Source: Marinomonas sp. TW1
GTDB taxonomy: Bacteria > Pseudomonadota > Gammaproteobacteria > Pseudomonadales > Marinomonadaceae
DNA: 64,000 bases
Direction: 5' to 3'
Assembly: GCF_001625355.1 (NCBI RefSeq)
Contig: NZ_JSEE01000001.1
Span: 124,001 to 188,000, forward strand
The translations under genes and the position numbers were made by a program. Below, piece after piece: positions 8,132 through 16,855 of the stretch; within the stretch, counting starts at the first letter, position 1, and every line of letters starts with the position of its first letter. The notes beneath the pieces are model-generated. The model did not search any database, was not told the DNA's origin, and saw nothing but the letters and a program-made list of their open reading frames with translations.

Positions 8132-9208
8132 ATGTACCCATTCAAATACGACACTTCCATTGTCAAAAACCGCTGGTATATGGCCGCGTTCTCTAACGAG
8201 ATCGCGCGCGAGCCCATGGAACGAACAATACACAGCAAACCCATTGTTATGTATCGCAAAGAAGATGGTACGCCCGTGGCCATGTACGGATTGTGTCCGC
8301 ACCGTTATTTTTCTTTAGTCAAAGGTCACGTGGAAGGCGATCACATTGTTTGTGGGTATCATGGCTTTAAATTTGCGGATAATGGCGACTGTGTTGAAAT
8401 ACCCTCACAAGATACGGTGCCTAAGAGTTTCTGCCAGCCCGTTTACCCACTAGAGGAACGTGGCCCAATTTGTTGGATTTGGATGGGAGACATAGAAAAA
8501 TGCGATACCAATCTGATTCCGCCATACCATGATTTCGGTTTAGACAACCCTGACACTTACTACAGCTCAGAAAATTACTTCCATGTAAAAGGCCGCTCAC
8601 AATTATTGGTCGACAACCTAATGGATCTGACCCATCTACCTTACATACACCAACAGTTAGGAAAAGGTGGCGATACCTTGAAAAAAATCCCCATGGTCAC
8701 TGAAGAACGCGATGAAAGTTATCGTATTTTTCGAAATGGAAAAATGCCTTGGAATCCTTTCTTAGAAACTCTTTTTGGTAAAGAGGCCGCATACGAAGGT
8801 CTCGCCGATTTCGTGCATTTAAGCGATTTTTATGGCCCTGAACTGGTCAAAACCAGTATGCCAACCATCACCCAAATACCCGGTAGAGAGGATGTGCCTA
8901 AGGAATTAGGTCATTTGGCCATCTTGCACGGCTTAACACCTGAGACGGAAACCACGACTCACTACTTTGGCTTTTCTACGCGTAATTTTAGACAAGGTGA
9001 TGAATGGCTAGACAAGTTTCAATATGAGTCTGAAATGCAGGTCCGCCAACAAGATGTGGACGCCATTGAAGATATGGAACTCAGAATAGATCAAGCAGCA
9101 CAATTTCAGAGAGAACTGATCGTGGGCGCTGATAAGGCCGCTATCCAAGCACGAAGAAAAATTGATGCCATGCTCGCTGCGGAAAACCCACCAACGAGAA
9201 CCGAATAA
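8132..9208 (+). CDS. vanA: VanA-type Rieske non-heme iron oxygenase, copy 2
   Basis: 358 residues from MYPFKYDTSIVKNRWYMAAF, with AGAGG nine bases upstream. Rieske ligands CPHRY and CGYH and the iron motif DNLMDLTHLPYIH are intact. It is clearly a paralogue of the protein at 4720 (long identical runs), and even the 40 bases before the start resemble the first copy's leader. The largest differences are after the iron motif, in the substrate-pocket half, so the two copies may take different substrates or positions of one multi-methoxylated ring. There is no second reductase gene beside it. Confidence 0.9.
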   Translation: MYPFKYDTSIVKNRWYMAAFSNEIAREPMERTIHSKPIVMYRKEDGTPVAMYGLCPHRYFSLVKGHVEGDHIVCGYHGFKFADNGDCVEIPSQDTVPKSFCQPVYPLEERGPICWIWMGDIEKCDTNLIPPYHDFGLDNPDTYYSSENYFHVKGRSQLLVDNLMDLTHLPYIHQQLGKGGDTLKKIPMVTEERDESYRIFRNGKMPWNPFLETLFGKEAAYEGLADFVHLSDFYGPELVKTSMPTITQIPGREDVPKELGHLAILHGLTPETETTTHYFGFSTRNFRQGDEWLDKFQYESEMQVRQQDVDAIEDMELRIDQAAQFQRELIVGADKAAIQARRKIDAMLAAENPPTRTE

Positions 9209-9230
9209 ACACCCCATCACAAAAAAAGTC

Positions 9231-9271
9231 AAGTTGATAATATCCACAGTTTGCGTGGTTATTATCAACTT
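9231..9271. promoter_or_regulatory. Long near-perfect hairpin between vanA copy 2 and the cyclase gene
   Basis: AAGTTGATAATA (9231-9242) pairs with TATTATCAACTT (9260-9271). Inside, CCAC and GTGG pair around a 7-base loop, giving a 16-bp stem with one mismatch. There is no T run behind it. It starts 22 bases after the vanA stop and could be an intercistronic stabiliser or terminator, or an operator for the cyclase gene. Confidence 0.5.
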
Positions 9272-9367
9272 AATTGAAAGATATTTTTTCCTTATTATGA
9301 GAGAGACATTCGTTAACGCCATTGCCACTCACCAACGGCGCAATAATAAAAAGAGGTATAGAGAATA

Positions 9368-10153
9368 ATGAAACCATCCAACACCCGACGTATTGTCGAT
9401 TTATCTGTCTCCTTAGACAACAACCCTTATACCGATCCACCACCACTGCTGCCTAAAATCGAATACACAGATCATCAAGAGGGTTGGCCGGAAATGGCGA
9501 ACATGTTCCCTGGCCTTAAAAAAGAAGACATGCCAGGCAACGAGGCTTGGGCCGTCGAAAAAATGGTCATGAGTGCCCACAACGGCACCCACATGGACGC
9601 ACCTTGGCACTATGCATCTACCACAGATGGCGGCAAACCCGCGTACGGTATCGACAAACTCCCTTTAGATTGGTGCCTACAACCCGGTGTGAAACTGGAT
9701 TTTCGTAAGTTTCGTGATGGTCATATTATTACGGCCGCAGAAGTCGAAGCCGAACTAAAACGCATCAAACACAAACTGCAACCACTCGATATTGTATTAG
9801 TTAATACCCGTGCCGGGGCAATTTACGGTGAAGCGGGCTACTTAGAGGCTGGCGTTGGCATGGGTCGCGAAGCCACCATGTACCTGTTAGAACGTGGCGT
9901 ACGAATAGTCGGTACAGATGCTTGGAGCTGGGACGCCCCCTTTAAATATACTCGTGAGAAATTTGCTGAGTCAGGGGATGCTTCGATTATTTGGGAGGGC
10001 CACAAAGCCGGACGTGACATTGGCTATGGGCAAATGGAGAAACTGTCTAACCTAGAAAGCTTACCAGCCAACGGTTTCATGGTGTCTTGCTTCCCTTATA
10101 AAATCAAAAATGGCTCTGCCGGCTTTATCCGTGCGGTGGCGATTTTCGATTAA
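9368..10153 (+). CDS. Cyclase-family (kynurenine formamidase-like) metal hydrolase
   Basis: 261 residues. The family metal motif H71-N-G-T-H75-x-D77-A-P-x-H81 is intact, placing it in the PF04199 group with kynurenine formamidase and isatin hydrolase, which open amide or lactone bonds using a divalent metal. The C-terminal FPYKIKNGSAGFIRAVAIFD motif is complete. The gene follows the second vanA and is closed by a terminator. In an aromatic pathway it could open a lactone or other cyclic intermediate (inference). Its tail has a decayed homologue at 1057. Confidence 0.85.
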   Translation: MKPSNTRRIVDLSVSLDNNPYTDPPPLLPKIEYTDHQEGWPEMANMFPGLKKEDMPGNEAWAVEKMVMSAHNGTHMDAPWHYASTTDGGKPAYGIDKLPLDWCLQPGVKLDFRKFRDGHIITAAEVEAELKRIKHKLQPLDIVLVNTRAGAIYGEAGYLEAGVGMGREATMYLLERGVRIVGTDAWSWDAPFKYTREKFAESGDASIIWEGHKAGRDIGYGQMEKLSNLESLPANGFMVSCFPYKIKNGSAGFIRAVAIFD

Positions 10154-10170
10154 TACCATTCTATAAAACG

Positions 10171-10207
10171 AAAAAACAGAATACGGACCGTATTCTGTTT
10201 TTTTTAT
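10171..10207 (+). terminator. Rho-independent terminator after the cyclase gene
   Basis: AAAAAACAGAATA and TATTCTGTTTTTT form a strong stem around CGGACCG, directly followed by a T run, 18 bases after the stop codon. Confidence 0.9.
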
Positions 10208-10329
10208 GTCTATACACTTCAATGCGCGAACCGTTCATCCATAAACCGCACTAAATGTCTGCCACAACTAGAGAATAAAAGTCTTCTAGAGGAGCAGACA
10301 CTCAGCCATCATTGATAATCAGTCTAAAC

Positions 10330-11403
10330 TTACCATTCCGTTTTGAAAGCGCCGTACGTCACAGATTTACCTTCTGTGTCTTCCTTAACAATATTATTGC
10401 GTTGACGACCAAGATAGGTAATAGAGCTCTCCATAACATCACCTTCTTTAAGCCATGCTCCGCCATGGTTTGCCGCATTACCTGGAGGCGATCCCATAAT
10501 GAAAAGATCCCCAGGCAATAATCTCAGACGCTCAGACGCATGAGAAAGCACTTGTGCAGGACCAAAAATCATATCTTCTGCAGGCCAGTCCTGACGTTTC
10601 TCACCATTCACATTCAGTCTAATTTGCATCTTGTTACGATCAACAAACTCTTTTGGCACAGCAAAAGGGCCAAATGGCTTGAAGTTAGGCTGGAATTTAC
10701 TCACCCAGTCAAAGTTAAATTTAATATCCGCACGTTTGAATTCATCCACCGTCCCAATATCGTTCACCATGACATAGGCGGCGATCATGTCTTCTGCCGT
10801 TTCAGGGCTTGAATAACGCTCACCTTTACCCAAGATGAAGCCAAGCTCTAATTCCCAATCAGGCTGTTGACCGATTAGAGGTAATGGCACATCGTCATTT
10901 GGACCACATAAAGAAGAATGCAAACCCGTAAAGAAGAATGGTGTCCCTTCACGACCACGACGGTCAACTTCCGCGTAATTACGTGCGAAGAAAGCTTCAT
11001 CATCTTCACCCGGTAAACGCTTGTCTTGGTTAAATTTGTTAAAGGTCATCATCTCAGCAACATGCTGACGATAGTTAGACGCGGCACAAATAAAGTTAGG
11101 GTGCGCTAGAACCGGTAGGATATTTAATTCGGTAAAGGATTTAGCCGGACGATCTTGTTTTGCAGCGAGCTCTTTCAGCCAAACTAGGGCATTTTCCCAA
11201 TCATCAAAAATAGCATGGGTATCGACATAACGATCTGATACATCTAGCACATCACCATTGGGTAAAACCAAACCTGGAAAGGCTTTTTCGCCTTTTACCT
11301 GATAAGTACCAATACCAAAAGTGCCTTCAACCAAGCCTGTTACTGGGTTAATATTTTCAGGCTCTACTGCGGGCTTTACATTGCCCATCATAAATTTACT
11401 CAT
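10330..11403 (-). CDS. Fumarylacetoacetate hydrolase (FAH)-family enzyme, 357 aa
   Basis: The C-terminal two thirds has the FAH core: DWE184-L-E186-LGF metal ligands, the later D-E-F-K segment, and SPPGNAANHGG for the G-T-P-type loop. Family members cleave carbon-carbon bonds in, hydrate or isomerise beta-diketo or 2-oxo acids with a bound metal. At 357 residues it has a long N-terminal extension compared with plain FAH hydrolases. It is 35 bases downstream of the extradiol dioxygenase gene on the same strand, so it likely acts on the ring-cleavage product or a later intermediate. Confidence 0.88.
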   Translation of the reverse strand: MSKFMMGNVKPAVEPENINPVTGLVEGTFGIGTYQVKGEKAFPGLVLPNGDVLDVSDRYVDTHAIFDDWENALVWLKELAAKQDRPAKSFTELNILPVLAHPNFICAASNYRQHVAEMMTFNKFNQDKRLPGEDDEAFFARNYAEVDRRGREGTPFFFTGLHSSLCGPNDDVPLPLIGQQPDWELELGFILGKGERYSSPETAEDMIAAYVMVNDIGTVDEFKRADIKFNFDWVSKFQPNFKPFGPFAVPKEFVDRNKMQIRLNVNGEKRQDWPAEDMIFGPAQVLSHASERLRLLPGDLFIMGSPPGNAANHGGAWLKEGDVMESSITYLGRQRNNIVKEDTEGKSVTYGAFKTEW

Positions 11404-11438
11404 AACGTTTCCTATATTATATTGCTCGTCAATGGAGA

Positions 11439-12377
11439 TTATTCAAAATAACGATCAGGTGGATCTGAACGCCATACATCCATTTCGACTTCAGCTATGT
11501 TGTGCACACGAGATCCATCACTGGCTTTTAATAAATCCGTGTCCGAGAAGGTTTCAAAACGATTGCGATCTGGGTCGCGCCATACATCAAAAATATGGCT
11601 CCCGTGCGGGTGACGTCCAACGCCCCATACCAATTCATAGTCTTTAGATTCTAAATAACGGTGCGTCATAAACTGCGCTTCGAAGTCTTGTGCTTCAAAA
11701 CTGATGTGATGACACGCGGTTTCACCAGTTTGACTTTGCATCAACGCAACAACATGGTGATCGACTAACTCTTCACCACGATCAAGGCGGCAAAAGCCAA
11801 CAATCTGCGCTTGCGGTTGACCAGGAATGTGATAAACATCACTTGGAATAAGCCCTAACACGTCTCTATAAAACGGCAAGGTCGCAGCAAAACTGGGTAT
11901 AAATAAACCAACGTGGCCGAGGCGGAATAACTTAGCAGGCCCCATAGGACGCTTAGGTTCAAAACGTCCTTCACGGGTATATTGCCCTGGCGCATTCATC
12001 TCCAAATGCTTATAGGCTTCTTCTGGGTTAATACGCTGAATGCCATAAATAAGATCGATCTCCAAGCCATTTGGATCGACTAAGGTCACAGCCATGCCAC
12101 CGCCAGGCGTCGTTAATTCACGAATTGGACTGGCACCGTGATCACTTATGGCACTTTCTAAATCATTTTTGCTTTCGACTTCAAAAGCCAGACCTAGAAA
12201 CTTGGCTTCATTGCCCTTTTTGGCAACATAAGCAAACGCATCACCACCGCCAGTTCGCATAATAAGTTGCTGATCAGTCCGTTCGACTGTTAACAGGCCG
12301 AAATCTTGGGCAAACACTTCGGTTTGCTCTAAATCCAGCACCTGAAATTTCACATGATGAGGGCTTTTTAGGCGCAT
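11439..12377 (-). CDS. Type I extradiol ring-cleavage dioxygenase (VOC fold)
   Basis: 312 residues with two vicinal-oxygen-chelate modules. The second carries the iron ligands: H155 (LGHVGLF), H223 or H224 (CHHISFE) and E275 (RFETFSD), as in 2,3-dihydroxybiphenyl 1,2-dioxygenases and catechol 2,3-dioxygenases. It should cleave a catechol-type ring beside the two hydroxyls. It probably forms an operon with the FAH gene at 10330, preceded by a 233-bp region carrying an 11-bp inverted repeat (12515-12574). Confidence 0.88.
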   Translation of the reverse strand: MRLKSPHHVKFQVLDLEQTEVFAQDFGLLTVERTDQQLIMRTGGGDAFAYVAKKGNEAKFLGLAFEVESKNDLESAISDHGASPIRELTTPGGGMAVTLVDPNGLEIDLIYGIQRINPEEAYKHLEMNAPGQYTREGRFEPKRPMGPAKLFRLGHVGLFIPSFAATLPFYRDVLGLIPSDVYHIPGQPQAQIVGFCRLDRGEELVDHHVVALMQSQTGETACHHISFEAQDFEAQFMTHRYLESKDYELVWGVGRHPHGSHIFDVWRDPDRNRFETFSDTDLLKASDGSRVHNIAEVEMDVWRSDPPDRYFE

Positions 12378-12514
12378 AATAGAAAGGACTCCTTTATTTT
12401 TATTGGTTTATTTTTATTCGTCATTTTCATTTGTGCTATCAAAGAGGAGAGAACGCCTGAAAGATCCCCTTATTTCACAAAATCCTAATGCTACTTCACT
12501 AAGAATATAGGCCC

Positions 12515-12574
12515 AGACCTATCAGCGTCCAATACAATAAAATCCGTTTATGTATTTGTTATACTGATAGGTCT
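12515..12574. promoter_or_regulatory. Inverted repeat and shared motif before the extradiol dioxygenase gene
   Basis: AGACCTATCAG (12515-12525) and CTGATAGGTCT (12564-12574) form a perfect 11-bp inverted repeat with 38 bases between. The left arm continues as AGACCTATCAGCGTCCAAT, found again with one change at 13828-13846 before the LysR and amidohydrolase genes. This points to a common operator, most simply for the LysR encoded at 13893. Confidence 0.55.
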
Positions 12575-12610
12575 ATTTGCACAATACGTATTTTCTCATC
12601 ACTCTTCAGG

Positions 12611-13660
12611 CTATTTTTTTGCCTTTAAGCCCAATAAACTCGCCGCATTTAAACCTAATATTTTGGCTTTATCTTCTTCGTCTAACTGGTTATGAAACTC
12701 AACCGGATTTGGCTCGGCCATATCAAAAGGGTAATCACTTCCTAAACATAAGCGATCGGCACCATGGGTGCTCACCAAAGAATGCAACTGCGCCTTATCA
12801 AACACCAATGTATCGAACCACATTTTACGAAGATAACTGGATGGCAGCTCTTTACAATGTTCACTGCAATCAGGGCGAGCTCGCCAGCCATGATCCATGC
12901 GTCCCCAATAACCCGGAATGTATCCGCCACCATGCGCCACACAGATTTTTAGACCCGGATAGCGATCCAATACACCACCAAAAATCAAATGCCCGACGGC
13001 CAGAGTGGATTCAAGTGGATTACCGATCAGGTTATTGAAGTAATACTCTTTCATACGGTTTGCATGGGTAAAGCCGAGTGGGTGGAGAAAGAGTAAAATA
13101 TCCAGCTCTTCTGCTGCCGCAAAAAAGCGCCCTAATTCTTCTTCGTGTAAATCTTTGCCATTCACATTGGTATTTATCTCAATACCGCGGAAATTAAGTT
13201 CTTTTGCACAGCGCGTCATTTCTACAATCGCCATGTCAATGTCTTGCATGGGAACCGTGCCCATGCCAACAAATCTTTCTGGATTCGTTGCAATCGCCTC
13301 GGCAATACCATTATTAATGGTTTGCGAAGCCTTTAAGCCAGTTTCGGCATCAGTATAGTAAAAGTACTGACCCGGATTTGGTGAGATAACTTGAACATCC
13401 ACACCAAGCTTATCCATGTCCGCAATGCGCAGACTAATGTCATTTAGCGTCGGTCCTATGGTACAAAACTGAGCCTTGTTGACTTCATTAGACTTAGCAC
13501 TAGAAAACTCATGGATACCCGGCGGAGGCCCTGGGTACTTCGCCTGCACAATCGCATCTGCCGCGGGGATATTTAAGTGACAATGAATATCCACCACTAA
13601 ATGCTTACCTTTTTGATTAACCGAAATTAAATGGTTATTCGAACAACAATCAGTACTCAT
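12611..13660 (-). CDS. Amidohydrolase-2 family enzyme (ACMSD-like decarboxylase/hydrolase)
   Basis: 349 residues. H26-x-H28 (VDIHCHLN), LFLHPLG, VAHGGG and GSDYPF supply the metal-binding His, His, His and Asp of the amidohydrolase fold as arranged in aminocarboxymuconate-semialdehyde decarboxylase, gamma-resorcylate decarboxylase and 5-carboxyvanillate decarboxylase. Such enzymes often remove a carboxylate non-oxidatively from an aromatic or muconate-type acid. A short Cys-rich N-terminus (STDCCSNN) is unusual. It is divergent from the LysR gene at 13893. Confidence 0.85.
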   Translation of the reverse strand: MSTDCCSNNHLISVNQKGKHLVVDIHCHLNIPAADAIVQAKYPGPPPGIHEFSSAKSNEVNKAQFCTIGPTLNDISLRIADMDKLGVDVQVISPNPGQYFYYTDAETGLKASQTINNGIAEAIATNPERFVGMGTVPMQDIDMAIVEMTRCAKELNFRGIEINTNVNGKDLHEEELGRFFAAAEELDILLFLHPLGFTHANRMKEYYFNNLIGNPLESTLAVGHLIFGGVLDRYPGLKICVAHGGGYIPGYWGRMDHGWRARPDCSEHCKELPSSYLRKMWFDTLVFDKAQLHSLVSTHGADRLCLGSDYPFDMAEPNPVEFHNQLDEEDKAKILGLNAASLLGLKAKK

Positions 13661-13827
13661 AAACTCAACCTAATCATAATTATTTTTATAAGACAGACAT
13701 CGCGCATTTTAAAACTGACACACAATTCACTGTCGCATTTCAAAAGGAAAATATAGACATACAATGTCTCTCATTGAGGAGGACAAAGAGGCCAACTAAT
13801 GTGAGAATAATCCTACTTTTTCACTTA

Positions 13828-13846
13828 AGACCTATAAGCGTCCAAT
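13828..13846. promoter_or_regulatory. Second copy of the candidate operator motif
   Basis: AGACCTATAAGCGTCCAAT matches the motif at 12515-12533 at 18 of 19 positions. It lies 46 bases before the LysR start at 13893 and 167 bases before the amidohydrolase start at 13660, a suitable place for autoregulation and divergent control. Confidence 0.5.
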
Positions 13847-13892
13847 CATAATTATCCTTGCAAGCAATAAGTTTGGCTGATAGATTAATCGG

Positions 13893-14807
13893 ATGAGATT
13901 CGACGGATTAGATTTAAACTTACTGGTAGCTCTTGAGGCCCTGATTGAAGAGCGACACGTCTCAGCAGCAGCCCGGCGCATACATTTAAGCCAACCAGCT
14001 GTTACCGGCGCGCTGAAGCGATTGCGAGAATATTTCAATGATGAGCTTCTTGTGCAACGTGGGCGCAGAATGTTCCTTACGCCAAAGGCTGAAACACTCG
14101 CCGACCCCGTTCGCAGAGCCTTATTACAGATTCGAGGTGAAATCACACGAGCAGGAAATTTCGACCCGGCCACCACGGCTCGTCATTTTGTTATCTCCGC
14201 CTCTGATTACGCTTACACTATTTTGCTGTCCAATGTTGTGGTGAAAGCCGCCACATTAGCACCCGCTGTCAGCTTCGAAATAGTCCCTCCAAGCGAGCAA
14301 GCAAATGATCGTTTCGATCGAGCTGAGATCGACCTTTTGTTGACAGTAGATAAGCTTGCCTTATCAGGTCATACCTTTACCGAATTGTGGCGAGATGATG
14401 AAGTCGTTATCAGTTGGGAAGGTGCGGGCTTCGAGGAAATCGATGAAGAGACTTTCTTTGCTTGCGATCACGCTGTCGCCACTTTTGGTCCAGAACGCCG
14501 ACCGTCTGTGGCGGACTATTATATTGACCGCAATGGCTGGAAACGTCGTGTAGCGGTACAACTACCTGAGTTTGGCGCACTTTGCCAAGCCATAGTCGGT
14601 ACAAAACGCCTTGCGACAATGCACCGCCGTTATGCCCTTCACTTTGCTCGGCTTTACCCAATTAAGCTGCATGAAACCTGGGTAACCTTCCCAGATTTAA
14701 TAGAAGGAATGCAATGGCACAGTGTGCGAGATGACGACCCTGGATTACGATGGTTAGCAGGTTTATTAGAGGAAGGTGCAAAAGAACTAAGAGAGAGCAG
14801 ATCTTAG
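13893..14807 (+). CDS. LysR-family regulator, NodD-like group
   Basis: 304 residues starting MRFDGLDLNLLVALEALI, with the HTH at about 16-47 (ERHVSAAARRIHLSQPAVTGALKRLREYF) and a PBP2 inducer domain closing with GLRWLAGLLEEG. It is a paralogue of the regulators at 3453 and 29466. No strong ribosome site is visible before the ATG. It probably controls the divergent amidohydrolase/dioxygenase/FAH genes through the shared motif at 12515 and 13828. Confidence 0.9.
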   Translation: MRFDGLDLNLLVALEALIEERHVSAAARRIHLSQPAVTGALKRLREYFNDELLVQRGRRMFLTPKAETLADPVRRALLQIRGEITRAGNFDPATTARHFVISASDYAYTILLSNVVVKAATLAPAVSFEIVPPSEQANDRFDRAEIDLLLTVDKLALSGHTFTELWRDDEVVISWEGAGFEEIDEETFFACDHAVATFGPERRPSVADYYIDRNGWKRRVAVQLPEFGALCQAIVGTKRLATMHRRYALHFARLYPIKLHETWVTFPDLIEGMQWHSVRDDDPGLRWLAGLLEEGAKELRESRS

Positions 14808-14866
14808 ACTCGCGTTAAACAACGGCACATGCCCCAGCAAACATTAAGAAAATCTCAGATCAACGC

Positions 14867-15844
14867 CTAAGAGCAACGCAATGCTCGTTCTACTAGTTTA
14901 TTCAAATCCCCATCATGTTGAAATCCCATTTCATCAGCAGAAGGGGTTTCCAGTGGTGGAAAGCAACCAAACAGTTTTTCAATCAGCGGATTGGGGTCAT
15001 AACGGACTAAATCATCGGTTTTTTGATGATAAACCCTGCCAATAGCGGACACCAATTGCGCCATGCTGAAATACAGCGTTGGCAAGGTAAAACCCCTGTC
15101 TGTCTTCAGTGTCCTTTCTTCTATTACAGCCCCATGTATCAGGTTATCGAGGATGTTCGGTAAAGACGAGGCCCAGGTTTTCGCCTGTTCAGACATAGGA
15201 CAAACGAAAGACTTTCCCTTTGATACCTCACGAATAATATCGCTCAGAAAAGCCGATAACTGCCCTGTTTCTGCCGGAGGTCGTGCCAATACTCCCGGTA
15301 GACGCAAGGAACGACCATCGACCCAGCCGCGGCGGCTAAAGTCATTGATCATCACCTCACCCACCACTTTATGCGCCCCATAGCTAAGCTGAGGTTTGAG
15401 TGGTGTGTCGTCAGTCACCAAGTCGGGCATGATGCCAAATACCGCAATGCTGCTGGCAAACACCAAGACTGGCTTCTGTAAGCCCGCTTCGGTTTGCGCC
15501 TTACTTATTTCCAGCAAGGTCATGGTGGCGTCAATATTCACCTTACGCGCTAAGCTGTCATTCTGTTCCGCCATGCCACCGGGAATGCTTGCCAAATGAA
15601 AAATGACCTCGATTGGCGAGTGGCCAAGGGTTTCCCGTAGCCACAGATCATCGGTGAGGTCTCCACTGTGCCGCTCTACCACTAGCGCCTGCGGTTCAGA
15701 GCCTAAAACGGACACCTTATCAAATTGACGATCTAATAGGGTTAAACGAGATAGCGTCTTCTTGCCAATGGCACCGTCTGAACAAAGCCGCTGCGCCAAA
15801 GCTTGACCAACAAAACCATTGGCACCGGTAATCACCACCTGCAT
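14867..15844 (-). CDS. NAD-dependent epimerase/dehydratase-family SDR (DenD-like)
   Basis: 325 residues, extended SDR. The nucleotide motif is GANGFVG (about 7-13), the catalytic pair YGAHK, with an upstream SSIAVFG strand. The shape resembles D-erythronate dehydrogenase-type oxidoreductases. It lies 4 bases after the FAH gene (15849) at the end of the long minus-strand operon. It may oxidise or reduce a hydroxylated ring-cleavage product; the substrate is unknown. Confidence 0.82.
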   Translation of the reverse strand: MQVVITGANGFVGQALAQRLCSDGAIGKKTLSRLTLLDRQFDKVSVLGSEPQALVVERHSGDLTDDLWLRETLGHSPIEVIFHLASIPGGMAEQNDSLARKVNIDATMTLLEISKAQTEAGLQKPVLVFASSIAVFGIMPDLVTDDTPLKPQLSYGAHKVVGEVMINDFSRRGWVDGRSLRLPGVLARPPAETGQLSAFLSDIIREVSKGKSFVCPMSEQAKTWASSLPNILDNLIHGAVIEERTLKTDRGFTLPTLYFSMAQLVSAIGRVYHQKTDDLVRYDPNPLIEKLFGCFPPLETPSADEMGFQHDGDLNKLVERALRCS

Positions 15845-15848
15845 CTGG

Positions 15849-16841
15849 TTAGCCTTTTCGCTGATTTTCTACGACTGTTTGCTCGATCACTCCAAATGGT
15901 CCATCTCGGCCATCATCAAATTTGGCCTGCATGCGTACGGTGTCGCCAAAGCGCATAAACTGAGTTTTGATGTCACCTAAGTCGATTTTTTCGATCACTC
16001 GACGTTCAGAAATACAGGCAGAACCTGCTTCACGCGCACTGTTCGATACGGTGCCAGACCCTATAATGCAACCTGCGGTGAGTTTGCGACTACGAGCGGC
16101 ATGTGCCATTAGTTGCGGGAAGGAGAAGTTCATTTCGCTGCCGTGGGGTTCGCCAAAACGCTCGCCATTCCAACTTACGTGTAATGGCATGTTCACTCGG
16201 CCATTTGCCCATGCATCACCTAGTTCGTCAGGCGTCACCGCCACAGGTGCGAAGCTAGAAGAAGGTTTGGCTTGTAAGAAGCCAAAACCTGAATTCATTT
16301 CACGAGGCCCAAGGGCGCGTAAGCTCCAGTCGTTAATCTGCACTATCAAGCGTATCGATTTGGCGGCTTCTTCGGGGGTTGCTGACATAGGTACTTCGGC
16401 CATGACCACCCCAAATTCGCCTTCAAAGTCGATGCCATCGGCTTCACTGGGCATGGCAATGTCTACCGTTGGGCCTTGGAAGTCATCACTGGCACCTTGA
16501 TACATCACCGGAATGGTATCAAAATCTGCAATAGGATCAGTATTAAAGGCTTCTTCCATCAATTTGCCATGATTTAAAAACGCCGAGGCGTCTAACCATT
16601 GTGGGCTTCTTGGCAAGGGAGCGAGACAAACGGAAGGGTCAAAATCAAACGCCTCTTTTAGCTGACCGGCATTTAATGCATCATACAAGGCCTGTAATTC
16701 AGCCTCTTTTTCCTGCCAGTTTTGTACCGCAGATAATAAGTTTGGCGATATCGCCGAAGCATCCACGGCTTTACTAAGGTTTTTGGATACCACTACTAAA
16801 CGACCGTCTAGGGTGCCATTGGCTAGGGTTGCGAATTTCAT
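15849..16841 (-). CDS. FAH-family hydrolase, 330 aa
   Basis: Starts MKFATLANGTLDGRLVVVS, the typical opening of fumarylacetoacetate hydrolase-like proteins of this length. Metal ligands D-F-E140-G-E142-F-G and D171/K-type residues (INDWS) are present, and the GSGTVSN loop replaces the usual G-T-P segment. The second FAH enzyme of the island; little similarity to the one at 10330 outside the core. It is 14 bases after the cupin gene and in one operon with it. Confidence 0.87.
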   Translation of the reverse strand: MKFATLANGTLDGRLVVVSKNLSKAVDASAISPNLLSAVQNWQEKEAELQALYDALNAGQLKEAFDFDPSVCLAPLPRSPQWLDASAFLNHGKLMEEAFNTDPIADFDTIPVMYQGASDDFQGPTVDIAMPSEADGIDFEGEFGVVMAEVPMSATPEEAAKSIRLIVQINDWSLRALGPREMNSGFGFLQAKPSSSFAPVAVTPDELGDAWANGRVNMPLHVSWNGERFGEPHGSEMNFSFPQLMAHAARSRKLTAGCIIGSGTVSNSAREAGSACISERRVIEKIDLGDIKTQFMRFGDTVRMQAKFDDGRDGPFGVIEQTVVENQRKG

Positions 16842-16855
16842 ACTATTCTTCCTTC

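Noticed and set aside
10256-10300. Inverted repeat TGTCTGC/GCAGACA after the FAH gene as a terminator
   Set aside because: Only seven paired bases, large loop and no T run on the minus strand.
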